NCBI RefSeq assembly: GCF_042767895.1
Contig: NC_091557.1
Coordinates: forward strand, 34,991,641-35,055,640
Source of the DNA: Penaeus vannamei
Lineage: Eukaryota > Arthropoda > Malacostraca > Decapoda > Penaeidae
Reading direction: 5' to 3'
Length of the DNA: 64,000 bases
Under the pieces are notes generated by a model. The model did not search any database. It was not told the DNA's origin and worked only from the letters and a program-made list of their open reading frames with translations. Position 1 is the stretch's first letter. Each line of letters starts with the position of its first letter. The translations under genes and the position numbers were made by a program. Of this stretch, positions 23,094-34,200 are shown one piece after another.

Positions 23094-23440
23094 TAAAGAG
23101 AGAGTGAGAGGGTAGAGCGGAAGAGAAAGCGAAAGAGAAAGAGAGGTGAGGTGGAAGGAAAGCGATAGAAAAAGGTAAATGGGGCAGGGAGAGAGAGGGA
23201 AAAAATGTAGAGAGGGAAAAACGAGAGAGAGGGAGAAAGGGACAATAGAGAGAGGTGGGCGAGAGAGAATTGACGAAGGAGAGAGAGGTGGGTGAAAGAT
23301 AGGGGACGAGAGAAAGAAATATGAGTGAGTGAGTGAGAGAGGATGAGAAAAAGAATTAGAACGAGAGAATGAAAGGGGGTGTGTGGGAGGAGGGAGATGA
23401 GAGAGAGAGTTGAGAGGAAGAAATGAAAGCGAGACAGAGA
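23094..23440. repeat. GA-rich polypurine tract
   Basis: About 350 bp of GAGA/GGGA-rich purines on the + strand. A minus-strand open frame across it (starting MAAEDLSG) is Ser/Leu/Phe-rich only because of the polypyrimidine composition. The tract recurs in spacer E, is mostly missing from B and is absent from C and D. Confidence 0.85.
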
Positions 23441-23788
23441 GTTCCCAGACAGGTCCTCAGCAGCCATTCGTGCTGTTGTATTGTTGATCCTGTGTGGAAT
23501 GATGCGCTAGATAGTTTTTCTCAAGCTCGTCCTTCAGCGTTGGACTCTTGAGCCAACAATCAATGGTTTACTTTAAAAAAAAAGAAGGTTATGATAAAAG
23601 ATATCCCTCAACAATTCACTGAACCTACTGTTAAGTTTCATTGCATAAACAGATAATAAAGTTTAAGAGAGTGATATTACGGACCCAATCATGAAAAACA
23701 AAATAATAATGATAAAAGATAAATAAATAAAATAAACAAACAAGTTTTATACTAAAAAAAAAAAAGATAAAATTAAAGAAATATAGTA

Positions 23789-26700
23789 TTAAGTAATTGT
23801 GGCACCTTCAGTGGTTGTTGGGGCCTCAGTGGTAGTAGGAGCCTCAGTGGTAGTAGGAGCCTCAGTGGTTGTTGGGGCCTCAGTGGTAGTAGGAGCCTCA
23901 GTGGTTGTAGGGGCCTCAGTGGTTGTTGGGGCCTCAGTGGTTGTTGGGGACTCAGTGGTAGTAGGAGCCTCAGTGGTTGTTGGGGCATCAGTGGTTGTTG
24001 GGAATTCAGTGGTAGTAGGAGCCTCAGTGGTTGTTGGGGCCTCAGTGGTTGTTGGGGCCTCAGTGGTTGTTGGGGCCTCAGTGGTTGTTGGGGCCTCAGT
24101 GGTTGTTGGGGCCTCAGTGGTTGTTGGGGCCTCAGTGGTTGTTGGGGCCTCAGTGGTTGTTGGGGCCTCAGTGGTAGTAGGAGCCTCAGTGGTTGTTGGG
24201 GCATCAGTGGTAGTAGGAGCACCAGTGGTTGTTGGGGCCTCAGTGGTAGTAGGAGCATCAGTGGTTGTTGGGGCATCAGTGGTAGTAGGAGCATCAGTGG
24301 TTGTTGGGGCATCAGTGGTAGTAGATGCATCATTGGTTGTTGGGGCCTCAGTGGTTGTTGGGGCATCAGTGGTAGTAGGAGCCTCAGTGGTTGTTTGGGC
24401 ATCAGTGGTAGTAGGGGCCTCAGTGGTTGTTGGAGCCTCAGTGGTTGTTGGGGCCTCTGTGGTAGTAGGAGCCTCAGTGGTTGTTGGGGCCTCAGTGGTA
24501 GTAGGAGCTTCAGTGGTTGTTGGGGCATCAGTGGTTGTTGGGGCCTCAGTGGTAGTAGGAGCCTCTGTGGTAGTAGGAGCCTCAGTGGTTGTTGGGGCCT
24601 CAGTGGTTGTTGGGGCATCAGTCGTAGTAGGAGCCTCAGTGGTTGTTGGGGCCTCAGTGGTAGTAGGAGCCTCAGTGGTTGTTGGGGCCTCAGTGGTTGT
24701 TGGGGCTTCAGTGGTAGTAGGAGCCTCAGTGGTTGTTGGGGCATCAGTGGTAGTAGGAGCCTCAGTGGTTGTTGGAGCCTCCGTGGTTGTTGGGGCCTCA
24801 GTGGTAGTAGGAGCCTCAGTGGTTGTTGGGGCCCCAGTGGTTGTTGGGGCATCAGTGGTAGTAGGAGCCTCAGTGGTTGTTGGGGCCTTAGTGGTTGTTG
24901 GGGCATCAGTGGTAGTAGGAGCCTCAGTGGTTGTTGGGGCATCAGTGGAAGTAGGAACCTCAGTGGTTGTTGGGGCCTCAGTGGTTGTTGGGGCATCAGT
25001 GGTTGTTGGGGCCTCAGTGGTAGTAGGAGCCTCAGTGGTTGTTGGGACATCAGTTGTAGTAGGAGCCTCAGTGGTTGTTGGGGCCTCAGTGGTAGTTGGA
25101 ACCTCAGTGGTTGTTGGGGCATCAGTGGTAGTAGGAGCCTCAGTGGTTGTTGGGGCCTCAGTGGTAATAGGAGCCTCAGTGGTTGTTGGGGCATCAGTGG
25201 TAGTAGGAGCCTCAGTGGTTGTTGGGGCATCAGTGGTAGTAGGAGCTTCAGTGGTTGTTGGGGCATCAGTGGTAGTAGGAGCCTCAGTGGTTGTTGGGGC
25301 CTCAGTGGTTGTTGGGGCCTCAGTGGTTGTTGGGGCATCAGTTGTAGTAGGAGCCTCAGTGGTTGTTGGGGCCTCAGTGGTAGTAGGAGCCTCAGTGGTT
25401 GTTGGGGCATCAGTGGTAGTAGGAGCCTCAGTGGTTGTTGGGGCCTCAGTGGTAGTAGGAGCCTCAGTGGTTGTTGGGGCATCAGTGGTAGTAGGAGCCT
25501 CAGTGGTTGTTGGGGTATCCGTGGTAGTAGGAGCCTCAGTGGTTGTTGGGGCCTCAGTGGTTGTTGGGGCATCAGTGGTAGTAGGAGCCTCAGTGGTTGT
25601 TGGGGCCTCAGTGGTTGTTGGGGCCTCAGTGGTTGTTGGGGCCTCAGTGGTAGTAAGAGCCTCAGTGGTTGTTGGGGCATCAGTGGTAGTAGGGGCCTCA
25701 GTGGTTGTTGGGGCCTCAGTGGTTGTTGGGGCCTCAGTGGTAGTAGGAGCCTCAGTGGTTGTTGGGGCCTCAGTGGTTGTTGGGGCATCAGTGGTAGTAG
25801 GGACCTCAGTGGTTGTTGGAGCCTCAGTAGTTGTTGGGACCTCAGTGGTTGTTGGGGCATCAGTGGTTGTTGGGGCCTCAGTGGTAGTTGGGGCCTCGGT
25901 GGTTGTTGGGGCCTCAGTGGTTGTTGGGGCCTCAGTGGTTGTTAGGGCCTCAGTGGTTGTTGGGGCCTCAGTGGTAGTAGGAGCCTCAGTGGTTGTTGGG
26001 GCCTCAGTGGTAGTAGGAGCCTCTGTGGTTGTTGGGGCCTCAGTGGTTGTTGGGGCCTCAGTGGTTGTTGGGGCCTCAGTGGTTGTTAGGGCCTCAGTGG
26101 TTGTTGGGGCCTCAGTGGTTGTTGGGGCCTCAGTGGTAGTAGGAGCCTCAGTGGTTGTTGGGGCCTCAGTGGTTGTTGGGGCCTCAGTGGTAGTAGGAGC
26201 TTCAGTGGTTGTTGGGGCCTCAGTGGTTGTTGGGGCCTCAGTGGTTGTTGGGGCCTCAGTGGTTGTTGGGGCCTCAGTGGTTGTTGGGGCCTCAGTGGTT
26301 GTTGGGGCCTCAGTGGTTGTTGGGGCCTCAGTGGTTGTTAGGGCCTCAGTGGTTGTTGGGGCCTCAGTGGTTGTTGGGGCCTCAGTGGTTGTTAGGGCCT
26401 CAGTGGTTGTTGGGGCCTCAGTGGTTGTTGGGGTATCAGTGGTAGTAGGAGCCTCAGTGGTAGTAGGAGCTTCAGTGGTTGTTGGGGCCTCGGTGGTTGT
26501 TGGAGTCTCAGTAGTAGTAGGAGCCTCAGTGGTTGTTGGGGCCTCAGTGGTAGTAGGAGCCTCAGTGGTTGTTGGGGCCTCAGTGGTTGTTGGGGCCTCA
26601 GTGGTTGTTGGGGCCTCAGTGGTAGTAGGAGCCTCAGTGGTTGTTGGGGCATCAGTGGTTGTTGGGGCATCAGTGGTAGTAGGAGCCTCAGTGGTTGTTG

Positions 26701-28782
26701 GGGCCTCAGTGGTTGTTGGGGCCTCAGTGGTAGGAGCCTCAGTGGTTGTTGGGGCATCAGTGGTTGTTGGGGCCTCAGTGGTAGGAGCCTCAGTGGTTGT
26801 TGGGGCATCAGTGGTTGTTGGGGCCTCAGTGGTTGTTGGGGCCTCAGTGGTTGTTGGGGCATCAGTGGTAGTAGGAGCTTCAGTGGTTGTTGGGGCCTCA
26901 GTGGTTGTTGGGGCCTCAGTGGTTGTTGGGGCATCAGTGGTAGTAGGAGCCTCAGTGGTTGTTGGGGCCTCAGTGGTTGTTGGGGCCTCAGTGGTTGTTG
27001 GGGCATCAGTAGTAGTAGGAGCCTCAGTGGTTGTTGGGGCATCAGTGGTAGTAGGAGCTTCAGTGGTTGTTGGGGCCTCAGTGGTTGTTGGGGCCTCAGT
27101 GGTTGTTGGGGCCTCAGTGGTTGTTGGGGCATCAGTGGTAGTAGGAGCCTCAGTGGTTGTTGGGGCATCAGTGGTTGTTGGGGCCTCAGTGGTTGTTGGG
27201 GCATCAGTGGTAGTAGGAGCCTCAGTGGTTGTTGGGGCCTCAGTGGTTGTTGGGGCCTCAGTGGTTGTTGGGGCCTCAGTGGTTGTTGGGGCCTCAGTGG
27301 TTGTTGGGGCCTCAGTGGTTGTTGGGGCCTCAGTGGTTGTTGGGGCCTCAGTGGTTGTTGGGGCCTCAGTGGTTGTTGGGACATCAGTGGTAGTAGGAGC
27401 CTCAGTGGTTGTTGGGGCATCAGTGGTTGTTGGGGCCTCAGTGGTTGTTAGGGCCTCAGTGGTTGTTGGGGCACCAGTGGTTGTTGGGACTTCGGTGGTA
27501 GTAGGAGCTTCAGTGGTTGTTGGGGCCTCAGTGGTTGTTGGGGCCTCAGTGGTTGTTGGGGCCTCAGTGGTTGTTGGGGCCTCAGTGGTAGTAGGAGCCT
27601 CAGTGGTTGTTGGGGCCTCAGTGGTTGTTGGGGCCTCAGTGGTTGTTGGGGCCTCAGTGGTTGTTGGGGCCTCAGTGGTAGTAGGAGCCTCAGTGGTTGT
27701 TGGGGCATCAGTGGTTGTTGGGGCATCAGTGGTAGTAGGAGCCTCAGTGGTTGTTGGGGCCTCAGTGGTTGTTGGGGCATCAGTGGTAGTAGGAACCTCA
27801 GTGGTTGTTGGAGCCTCAGTGGTTGTTGGGGCCTCAGTGGTTGTTGGGGCCTCAGTGGTTGTTGGGACATCAGTGGTTGTTGGGGCCTCAGTGGTAGTAG
27901 GAGCCTCGGTTGTTGTTAGGGCCTCAGTGGTAGTAGGAGCCTCGGTGGTTGTTGGGGCCTCAGTGGTTGTTGGGGCCTCAGTGGTTGTTGGGGCCTCAGT
28001 GGTTGTTGGGGCCTCAGTGGTTGTTGGGGCCTCAGTGGTTGTTGGGGCCTCAGTGGTTGTTGGGGCCTCAGTGGTTGTTGGAGCCTCCGTGGTAGTAGGA
28101 GCCTCAGTGGTAGTAGGAGCTTCAGTAGTTGTTGGGGCCTCAGTTGTAGTAGGAACTTCAGTGGTTGTTGGAGCCTCTGTGGTAGTAGGAGCTCCAGTAG
28201 TTGTGGCAGCTTCAGTGGTTGTTGGGGCTTCAGTGGTTGTTGGAGTCTCAGTGGTTGTTGGAGCTTCGGTGGTAGTTGGAGCTGCAGTAGTTGTGGCAGC
28301 TTCAGTGGTTGTTGGGGCATTAGTGGTTGTTGGGGCCTCAGTTGTGGTAGGATCTTCAGTGGTTGTTGGGGCCTCAGTGGTTGTTAGAGCCTCGGTGGTA
28401 GTAGGAGCCTCAGTGGTTGTTGGGGCCTCAGTAGTTGTTGGAGCCTCAGTTGTTGGAGCCTCAGTGGTAGTAGGAGCTTCAGTGGTTGTTGGGACCTCCG
28501 TGGTTGTTGGAGCCTCAGAGGTTGTAGGAGGTGCAGTGGTTGTGGCAGTTTCAGTGGTTGTTGGGGCCTCAGTGGTAGTAGGAGCCCCAGTGGTTGTAGG
28601 AGGTACAGTGGTTGTGGCAGTTTCAGTGGTTGTTGGGGCCTCAGTGGTAGTAGGAGCTACAGTGGTTGTGGCAGTTTCAGTGGTTGTCGTGCCCTCAGTG
28701 GTAGTAGGAGCTACAGTGGTTGTTTGGGCTTCATTTGAAGATGTGGTCGAGGAGATAATGGTTGTTTGAGTTGATGTTGATG
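23789..28782 (-). CDS. mucin-like repeat terminal exon, array 4
   Basis: This minus-strand exon starts at acceptor TTCTTCTCTCATAG|CATC (AG at 28783-28784), phase 1, and stays open for 1663 complete codons to TAA at 23789-23791. Order: leader STSTQTTIISSTTSSNEAQ, a few TTTVAPTTTE and TTTVPPTT units, then a long array of APTTTEAPTTTD repeats (18-bp unit in 36-bp dimers), ending EGATIT-stop. Asp replaces Glu unusually often. Two 3-bp losses near 26730 and 26783 keep frame. The frame also stays open upstream through the intron to an ATG at 28837, but the acceptor suggests the true start lies in an unseen upstream exon. Expected role: O-glycosylated mucin or adhesive domain. No C-terminal domain follows the repeats. 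Confidence 0.7.
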
Positions 28783-29028
28783 CTATGAGAGAAGAAAAAG
28801 TTGAACTTTTATCAATACGTTTTCCATATAAACACACTCATATATGTCATCATATATGAATACAATTAAATATTTTTCATGCATTCAAATGTACATACTA
28901 ACATATATATGTATATATACATACTTAGATAGATACACACACACACACATATATATGTGTGTGTGTGTGTGTGTATGTATACATACATAGAAACACACAC
29001 TGATACGTGAATTTATATATAAACATAT

Positions 29029-29165
29029 ATGTCGTATTGTAAAGGAATCGACATGGAGAGCAACGAACTCTAGTGAAATTGCGGGACCAGCCTGAGGCGG
29101 AGTGCCTCAGGGGGGTTAGATATCACCTAGACGCGAGGGGAGGCGGATCGCTAATTGACTGCGAT
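29029..29165 (+). ncRNA. candidate structured element, copy B
   Basis: Stem 1 ATGTCG/CGACAT (29029-29034, 29049-29054). Stem 2 is weakened to 4 bp (GCAA/TTGC). Stem 3 CCTGAGGC/GCCTCAGG (29091-29098, 29104-29111) is perfect. Stem 4 ATCGC/GCGAT (29147-29151, 29161-29165) is perfect. Confidence 0.3.
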
Positions 29166-30137
29166 GGACTCAAACACGTCTTTCGGTAAGGGCTTGTGCA
29201 TTATTTGTGATTCTTGTGACTGTAGTGCCTCTACGAGCAGGTGTAATATCTCAGTGTGTATATTTTACTTGATTACATATATTTGATTTGGATATTTGTT
29301 AGTGAATTGGAGTAACTTAACTAACTGTGTTTATATCATTCCTTTTATTACTAGGTGAATGGTTACTAAGAGTTTCTACTCTTACAAAGAGGTAGTGGTG
29401 GCAGTGCTATCTTTAATTAAGGTTCTGTTCAGACAGGGTAACATGAATTCGGAAAAATTCAGTTAGACTCGTAAGCTAGATTATACTTATATTTCTTAAT
29501 TAATAAGTAATTTACTATATAATTTATATACATACCCACGCATACACACACACACACATATATATATGTATGTATATATATAAGCCATGTTGAAAAGATG
29601 TGATGACTGTGAATCTCTTTAGATAAAAGTATATTTTTTCTTTCCAAGGGAACGAAAGTTAATTGCTCGTAACAGAGGTTTGTGACGTAAATTTTAAACA
29701 CGTATTTGTATGATATTTTAATACATATTTATATATACCTAAACGCACATACACACATGAGTGTGTGTGTGTGCGCATATATCCTGTCATAAATATATGC
29801 ATAAATATATATTTGCAGTGTAAAAATGTATTTATAAGCATATGCTCCTTTCGCCCTCCGTCAACTACGCGCTCGTACGACGGCTGCCTCTCCTTTAACA
29901 AGCTGTGGTTAGCTTTTGCGTTCACGGTTTTTCTACGCAACGGGAAAACCACTTCGACACAATATGGTATAGGATTAGAATAAGTCTTGATTTATAAAAT
30001 GCGCCTGATGTCTAGGTTTCTGTGTAAGGTCTGAAAACGTGTCCTTTACAGCAGACCCAATGGACCGGGATGGTTTAAACCGTCTCTCTTAGACCAAAGA
30101 AACTACGAACTCCTTGGACTTTTTTCCAACACCTGGG

Positions 30138-30198
30138 ATTGGCGTCCCGGGTTTTGGCGCCGCGTTCGCTACTTTACGTCATCGTTTAAACTCCGCCC
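30138..30198 (-). promoter_or_regulatory. promoter-like block, copy B
   Basis: ATTGG at 30138, TTTTGGCGCC at 30152-30161, TTACGTCA at 30174-30181 and CCGCCC at 30193-30198, with the same spacing as in the other copies. It lies about 1.4 kb upstream (minus strand) of the array 4 acceptor. Confidence 0.35.
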
Positions 30199-30452
30199 AC
30201 ATGAGCCTGAAAACCTGCCTGAAATCCGTTACTAGAAACACATTGTGTATTTTGAGCTTATTTTATCATCAGAAAAGCCTAGCCATGCTCATATCTTAAA
30301 ACAATAATAAGAGGAATATATTTCTATATTCTAAATACGCTTTTATTTTGTATATGGTTGTATATAGTTAAAGATTGAACATGTGGCTTCAGTATCAGTG
30401 AACATTATAATTTTAAGAGAAATCTTGTAAAACGAATCAAGTTAAATAAAAC

Positions 30453-30574
<122 letters not shown>

Positions 30575-30928
30575 CTACTTAAATCGGGCGTGTGTAAATG
30601 GCAAGGAAAAGGCTTTCTCTATAACGAGAATGATAACCTATACAATTTTACCACCATGACAGCCCAAAAACTATGATGACCAATCTCTGTAGTTTATGAT
30701 CCTAGTGCTCATCTGTTTATAGTGGGAGGAGGCAGGAAGATGAGAGGGAGAGTTGAGAGGAAGAAATGAAAGCGAGACAGAAAGTTCCCAGACAGGTCTT
30801 CAACAGCCATTCGTGCTGTTGTATTGTTGATCCTGTGTGGAATGAGGCGCTAGATAGTTTTTCTCAAGCTCGTCCTTCAGCGTTGGACTCTTATGGCTAC
30901 AACCAATGGTTTACTTTTAGAAAAAAAA

Positions 30929-30931
<3 letters not shown>

Positions 30932-30992
<61 letters not shown>
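30932..30992. repeat. (AT)n microsatellite
   Basis: Pure AT of about 60 bp, inserted between the 'cattcgtgctg' block and the array 5 end. The equivalent position in the other spacers lacks it. Confidence 0.95.
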
Positions 30993-30995
<3 letters not shown>

Positions 30996-31095
30996 AAAAG
31001 ACATCCCTCAACAATTCACTGAACCCACTGTTAAGTTCCATTGCATAAACAGATAATAGATTTGAAGAGAGTGATATTATGGAACCTGCCATGCA

Positions 31096-31126
<31 letters not shown>

Positions 31127-31202
31127 GATAAATGAATAAAATAAAATAAAAAAATTATAATAAAATAATAATGATAAAAATAAAAAATTATAGTATTAAA
31201 TA

Positions 31203-34200
31203 TTAAATTGTGGCACCTTCAGTAGTTGTTTGGGCCTCAGTAGTAGTAGGGGCTTCAGTGGTTGTTGGCACTGCAGTAGTTGTGGCAGCCTCACTGGTTG
31301 TTGGGGCCTCAGTGGTAGTAGTAGCTTCAGTGGTTGTTGGAGCCTCAGTGGTAGTAGGAGCTGCAGTAGTTGTGGCAGCTTCAGCGGTTGTTGGGGCTTC
31401 AGTGGTAGTAGGGGCCTCAGTGGTTGTTGGAGCCTCAGTGGTTGTTGGGGCCTCAGTGGTAGTAGGAGCCTCAGTAGTTGTTGGAGCCCCAGTGGTAGTT
31501 GGAGCTGCAGTGGTTGTTGGGGCTTCTGTGGTTGTAGGAACTTCAGTGGTTGTTGGGGCTTCAGTGGTAGTAGGAGCCTCAGTGGTTGTTGGGGCCTCAG
31601 TGGTAGTAGGAGCCTCAGTAGTTGTTGGAGCCCCAGTGGTAGTAGGAACCTCAGTGGTTGTTGGAGCCTCAGTGGTAGTTGGAGCCTCAGTGGTTTTGGG
31701 GGCCTCAGTGGTAGTAGGAGCCTCAGTGGTAGTAGGAGCCTCAGTGGTTGTTGGGGCTTCAGTGGTAGTAGGAGCCTCAGTGGTTGTTGGAGCCTCAGTG
31801 GTAGTAGGAGCCTCAGTGGTAGTAGGAGCCTCAGTGGTAGTAGGAGCCTCAGTGGTTGTTGGAGCCTCAGTGGTAGTAGGAGCCTCAGTGGTTGTTGGGG
31901 CCTCAGTGGTAGTACGAGCATCAGTGGTTGTTGGGGCCTCAGTGGTAGTAGGAGCTTCAGTGGTTGGAGCCTCAGTGGTTGTTGGAGCCTCAGTGGTTGT
32001 TGGGGCCTGAGTGGTAGTAGGAGCCTCAGTGGTTGTTGGGGCCTCAGTGGTAGTAGGAGCCTCTGTGGTTGTTGGGGCCTCAGTGGTAGTAGGAGCCTCG
32101 GTGGTTGTTGGAGCCTCAGTGGTTGTTGGGGCCTCAGTAGTAGTTGGAGCCTCAGTGGTTGTTGGAGCCTCAGTGGTTGTTGGAGCCTCAGTGGTTGTTG
32201 GAGCCTCAGTGGTTGTTGGAGCCTCAGTGGTTGTTGGAGCCTCAGTGGTTGTTGGGGCATGAGTGGTAGTAGGAGCCTCAGTGGATGTCGGAGCCTCAGT
32301 GGTTGTTGGGGCCTCAGTGGTTGTTGGGGCCTCAGTGGTAGTAGGAGCCTCAGTGGTTGTTGGAGCCTCAGTGGTTGTTGGAGCCTCAGTGGTTGTTGGG
32401 GCCTCAGTGGTTGTTGGGGCATCAGTGGTAGTAGGAGCCTCAGTGGTTGTTGGGGCCTCAGTGGTAGTAGGAGCCTCAGTGGTTGTTGGGGCCTCGGTGG
32501 AAGTAGGAGCTGCAGTAGTTGTAGCAGCTTCAGTGGTTGTTGGGGCCTCAGTGGTTGTTGGGGCCTCAGTGGTTGTTGGAGCCTCAGTGGTAGTAGGAGC
32601 CTCAGTGGTTGTTGGGGCTTCAGTGGTAGTAGGAACCTCAGTGGTAGTAAGAGCCTCAGTGGTTGTTGGAGCCTCAGTAGTAGTAGGAGCTTCAGTGCTT
32701 GTTGGGGCCTCAGTGGTAGTAAAAGCCTCAGTGGTTGTTGGGGCTTCAGAGGTAGTAGGAGCCTCAGTGGTTGTTAGGGCCTCAGTAGTAGTAGGAGCCT
32801 CAGTGGTTGTTGGGGCCTCAGTGGTAGTAGGAGCCTCAGTGGTTGTTGGAGCCCCAGTAGTAGTAGGAGCTTCAGTGGTTGTTGGGGCCTCAGTGGTAGT
32901 AGGAGCCTCAGTGGTTGTTGGAGCCTCAGTAGTAGTAGGAGCCTCAGTGGTTGTTGGGGCCTCAGTGGTAGTAGGAGCCTCAGTGGTTGTTGGAACCTCA
33001 GTAGTAGTAGGAGCTTCAGTGGTTGTTGGGGCCTCAGTGGTAGTTGGAGCTTCAGTGGTTGTTGGGGCTTCAGTGGTAGTAGGAGCCTCTGTGGTTGTTG
33101 GGGCCTCAGTGGTAGTAGGAGCCTCAGTGGTAGTAGGAGCCTCAGTGGTTGTTGGAGCCTCAGTGGTAGAAGGAGCCTCAGTGGTTGTTGGGGCCTCAGT
33201 AGTAGTAGGAGCTTCAGTGGTTGTTGGAGCCTCAGTAGTAGTAGGAGCTTCAGTGGTTGTTGGGGCCTGAGTGGTAGTAGGAGCTTCAGTGGTTGTTGGG
33301 GCCTCAGTGGTAGTAGGAGCTTCAGTGGTTGTTGGGGCCTCAGTGGTAGTAGGAGCTTCAGTGGTTGTTGGGGCTTCAGTGGTAGAAGGAGCCTCAGTGG
33401 TTGTTGGGGCCTCAGTAGTAGTAGGAGCTTCAGTGGTTGTTGGGGCCTGAGTGGTAGTAGGAGCTTCAGTGGTTGTTGGGGCCTCAGTGGTAGTAGGAGC
33501 TTCAGTGGTTGTTGGAGCCTCAGTAGTAGTAGGAGCTTCAGTGGTTGTTGGGGCCTGAGTGGTAGTAGGAGCTTCAGTGGTTGTTGGGGCCTCAGTGGTA
33601 GTAGGAGCTTCAGTGGTTGTTGGGGCCTCAGTGGTAGTAGGAGCCTCAGTGGTTGTTGGGGCCTCAGTGGTAGTAGGAGCCTCAGTGGTTGTTGGGGCCT
33701 CAGTGGTAGTAGGAGCCTCAGTGGTTGTTGGAGCCTCAGTAGTAGTTGGAGCTTCAATGGTTGTTGGGGCCTCAGTGGTAGTAGGAGCCTCAGTGGTTGT
33801 TGGAGCCTCAGTAGTAGTAGGAGCCTCAGTAGTAGTAGGAGCTTCAGTGGTTGTTGGGGCCTCAGTGGTAGTAGGAGCCTCAGTGGTTGTTGGAGCCTCA
33901 GTAGTAGTAGGAGCTTCAGTGGTTGTTGGGGCCTCAGTGGTAGTAGGAGCTTCAGTGGTTGTTGGGGCCTTAGTGGTTGTAGGAGCCTCAGTGGTTGTTG
34001 GAGCCTCAGTTGTAGTAGGAGCTTCAGTGGTTGTTGGGGCCTCAGTGGTAGTAGGAGCCTCAGTGGTTGTTGGAGCCTCAGTAGTAATAGGAGCTTCAGT
34101 GGTTGTTGGGGCCTCAGTGGTAGTAGGAGCTTCAGTGGTTGTTGTGGCCTCAGTGGTTGAAGGAGCCTCAGTGGTTGTTGGAGCCTCAGTAGTAGTAGGA

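Noticed and set aside
23093..23467. Minus-strand open frame starting MAAEDLSGNSLSRFH, repeated at 63071-63403
   Set aside because: Only the first 15 or so residues are alike. The rest is Ser/Leu/Phe from a polypyrimidine tract whose length varies, and spacer B keeps only a fragment.
24395..25945. + strand frames of the type GLSGCWGLSGSRSLSGCW (Gly/Ser/Cys/Trp repeats)
   Set aside because: These are the exact codon-by-codon complement of the Thr/Glu repeat. They look like a silk or keratin-type protein but are a shadow of the minus-strand frame.
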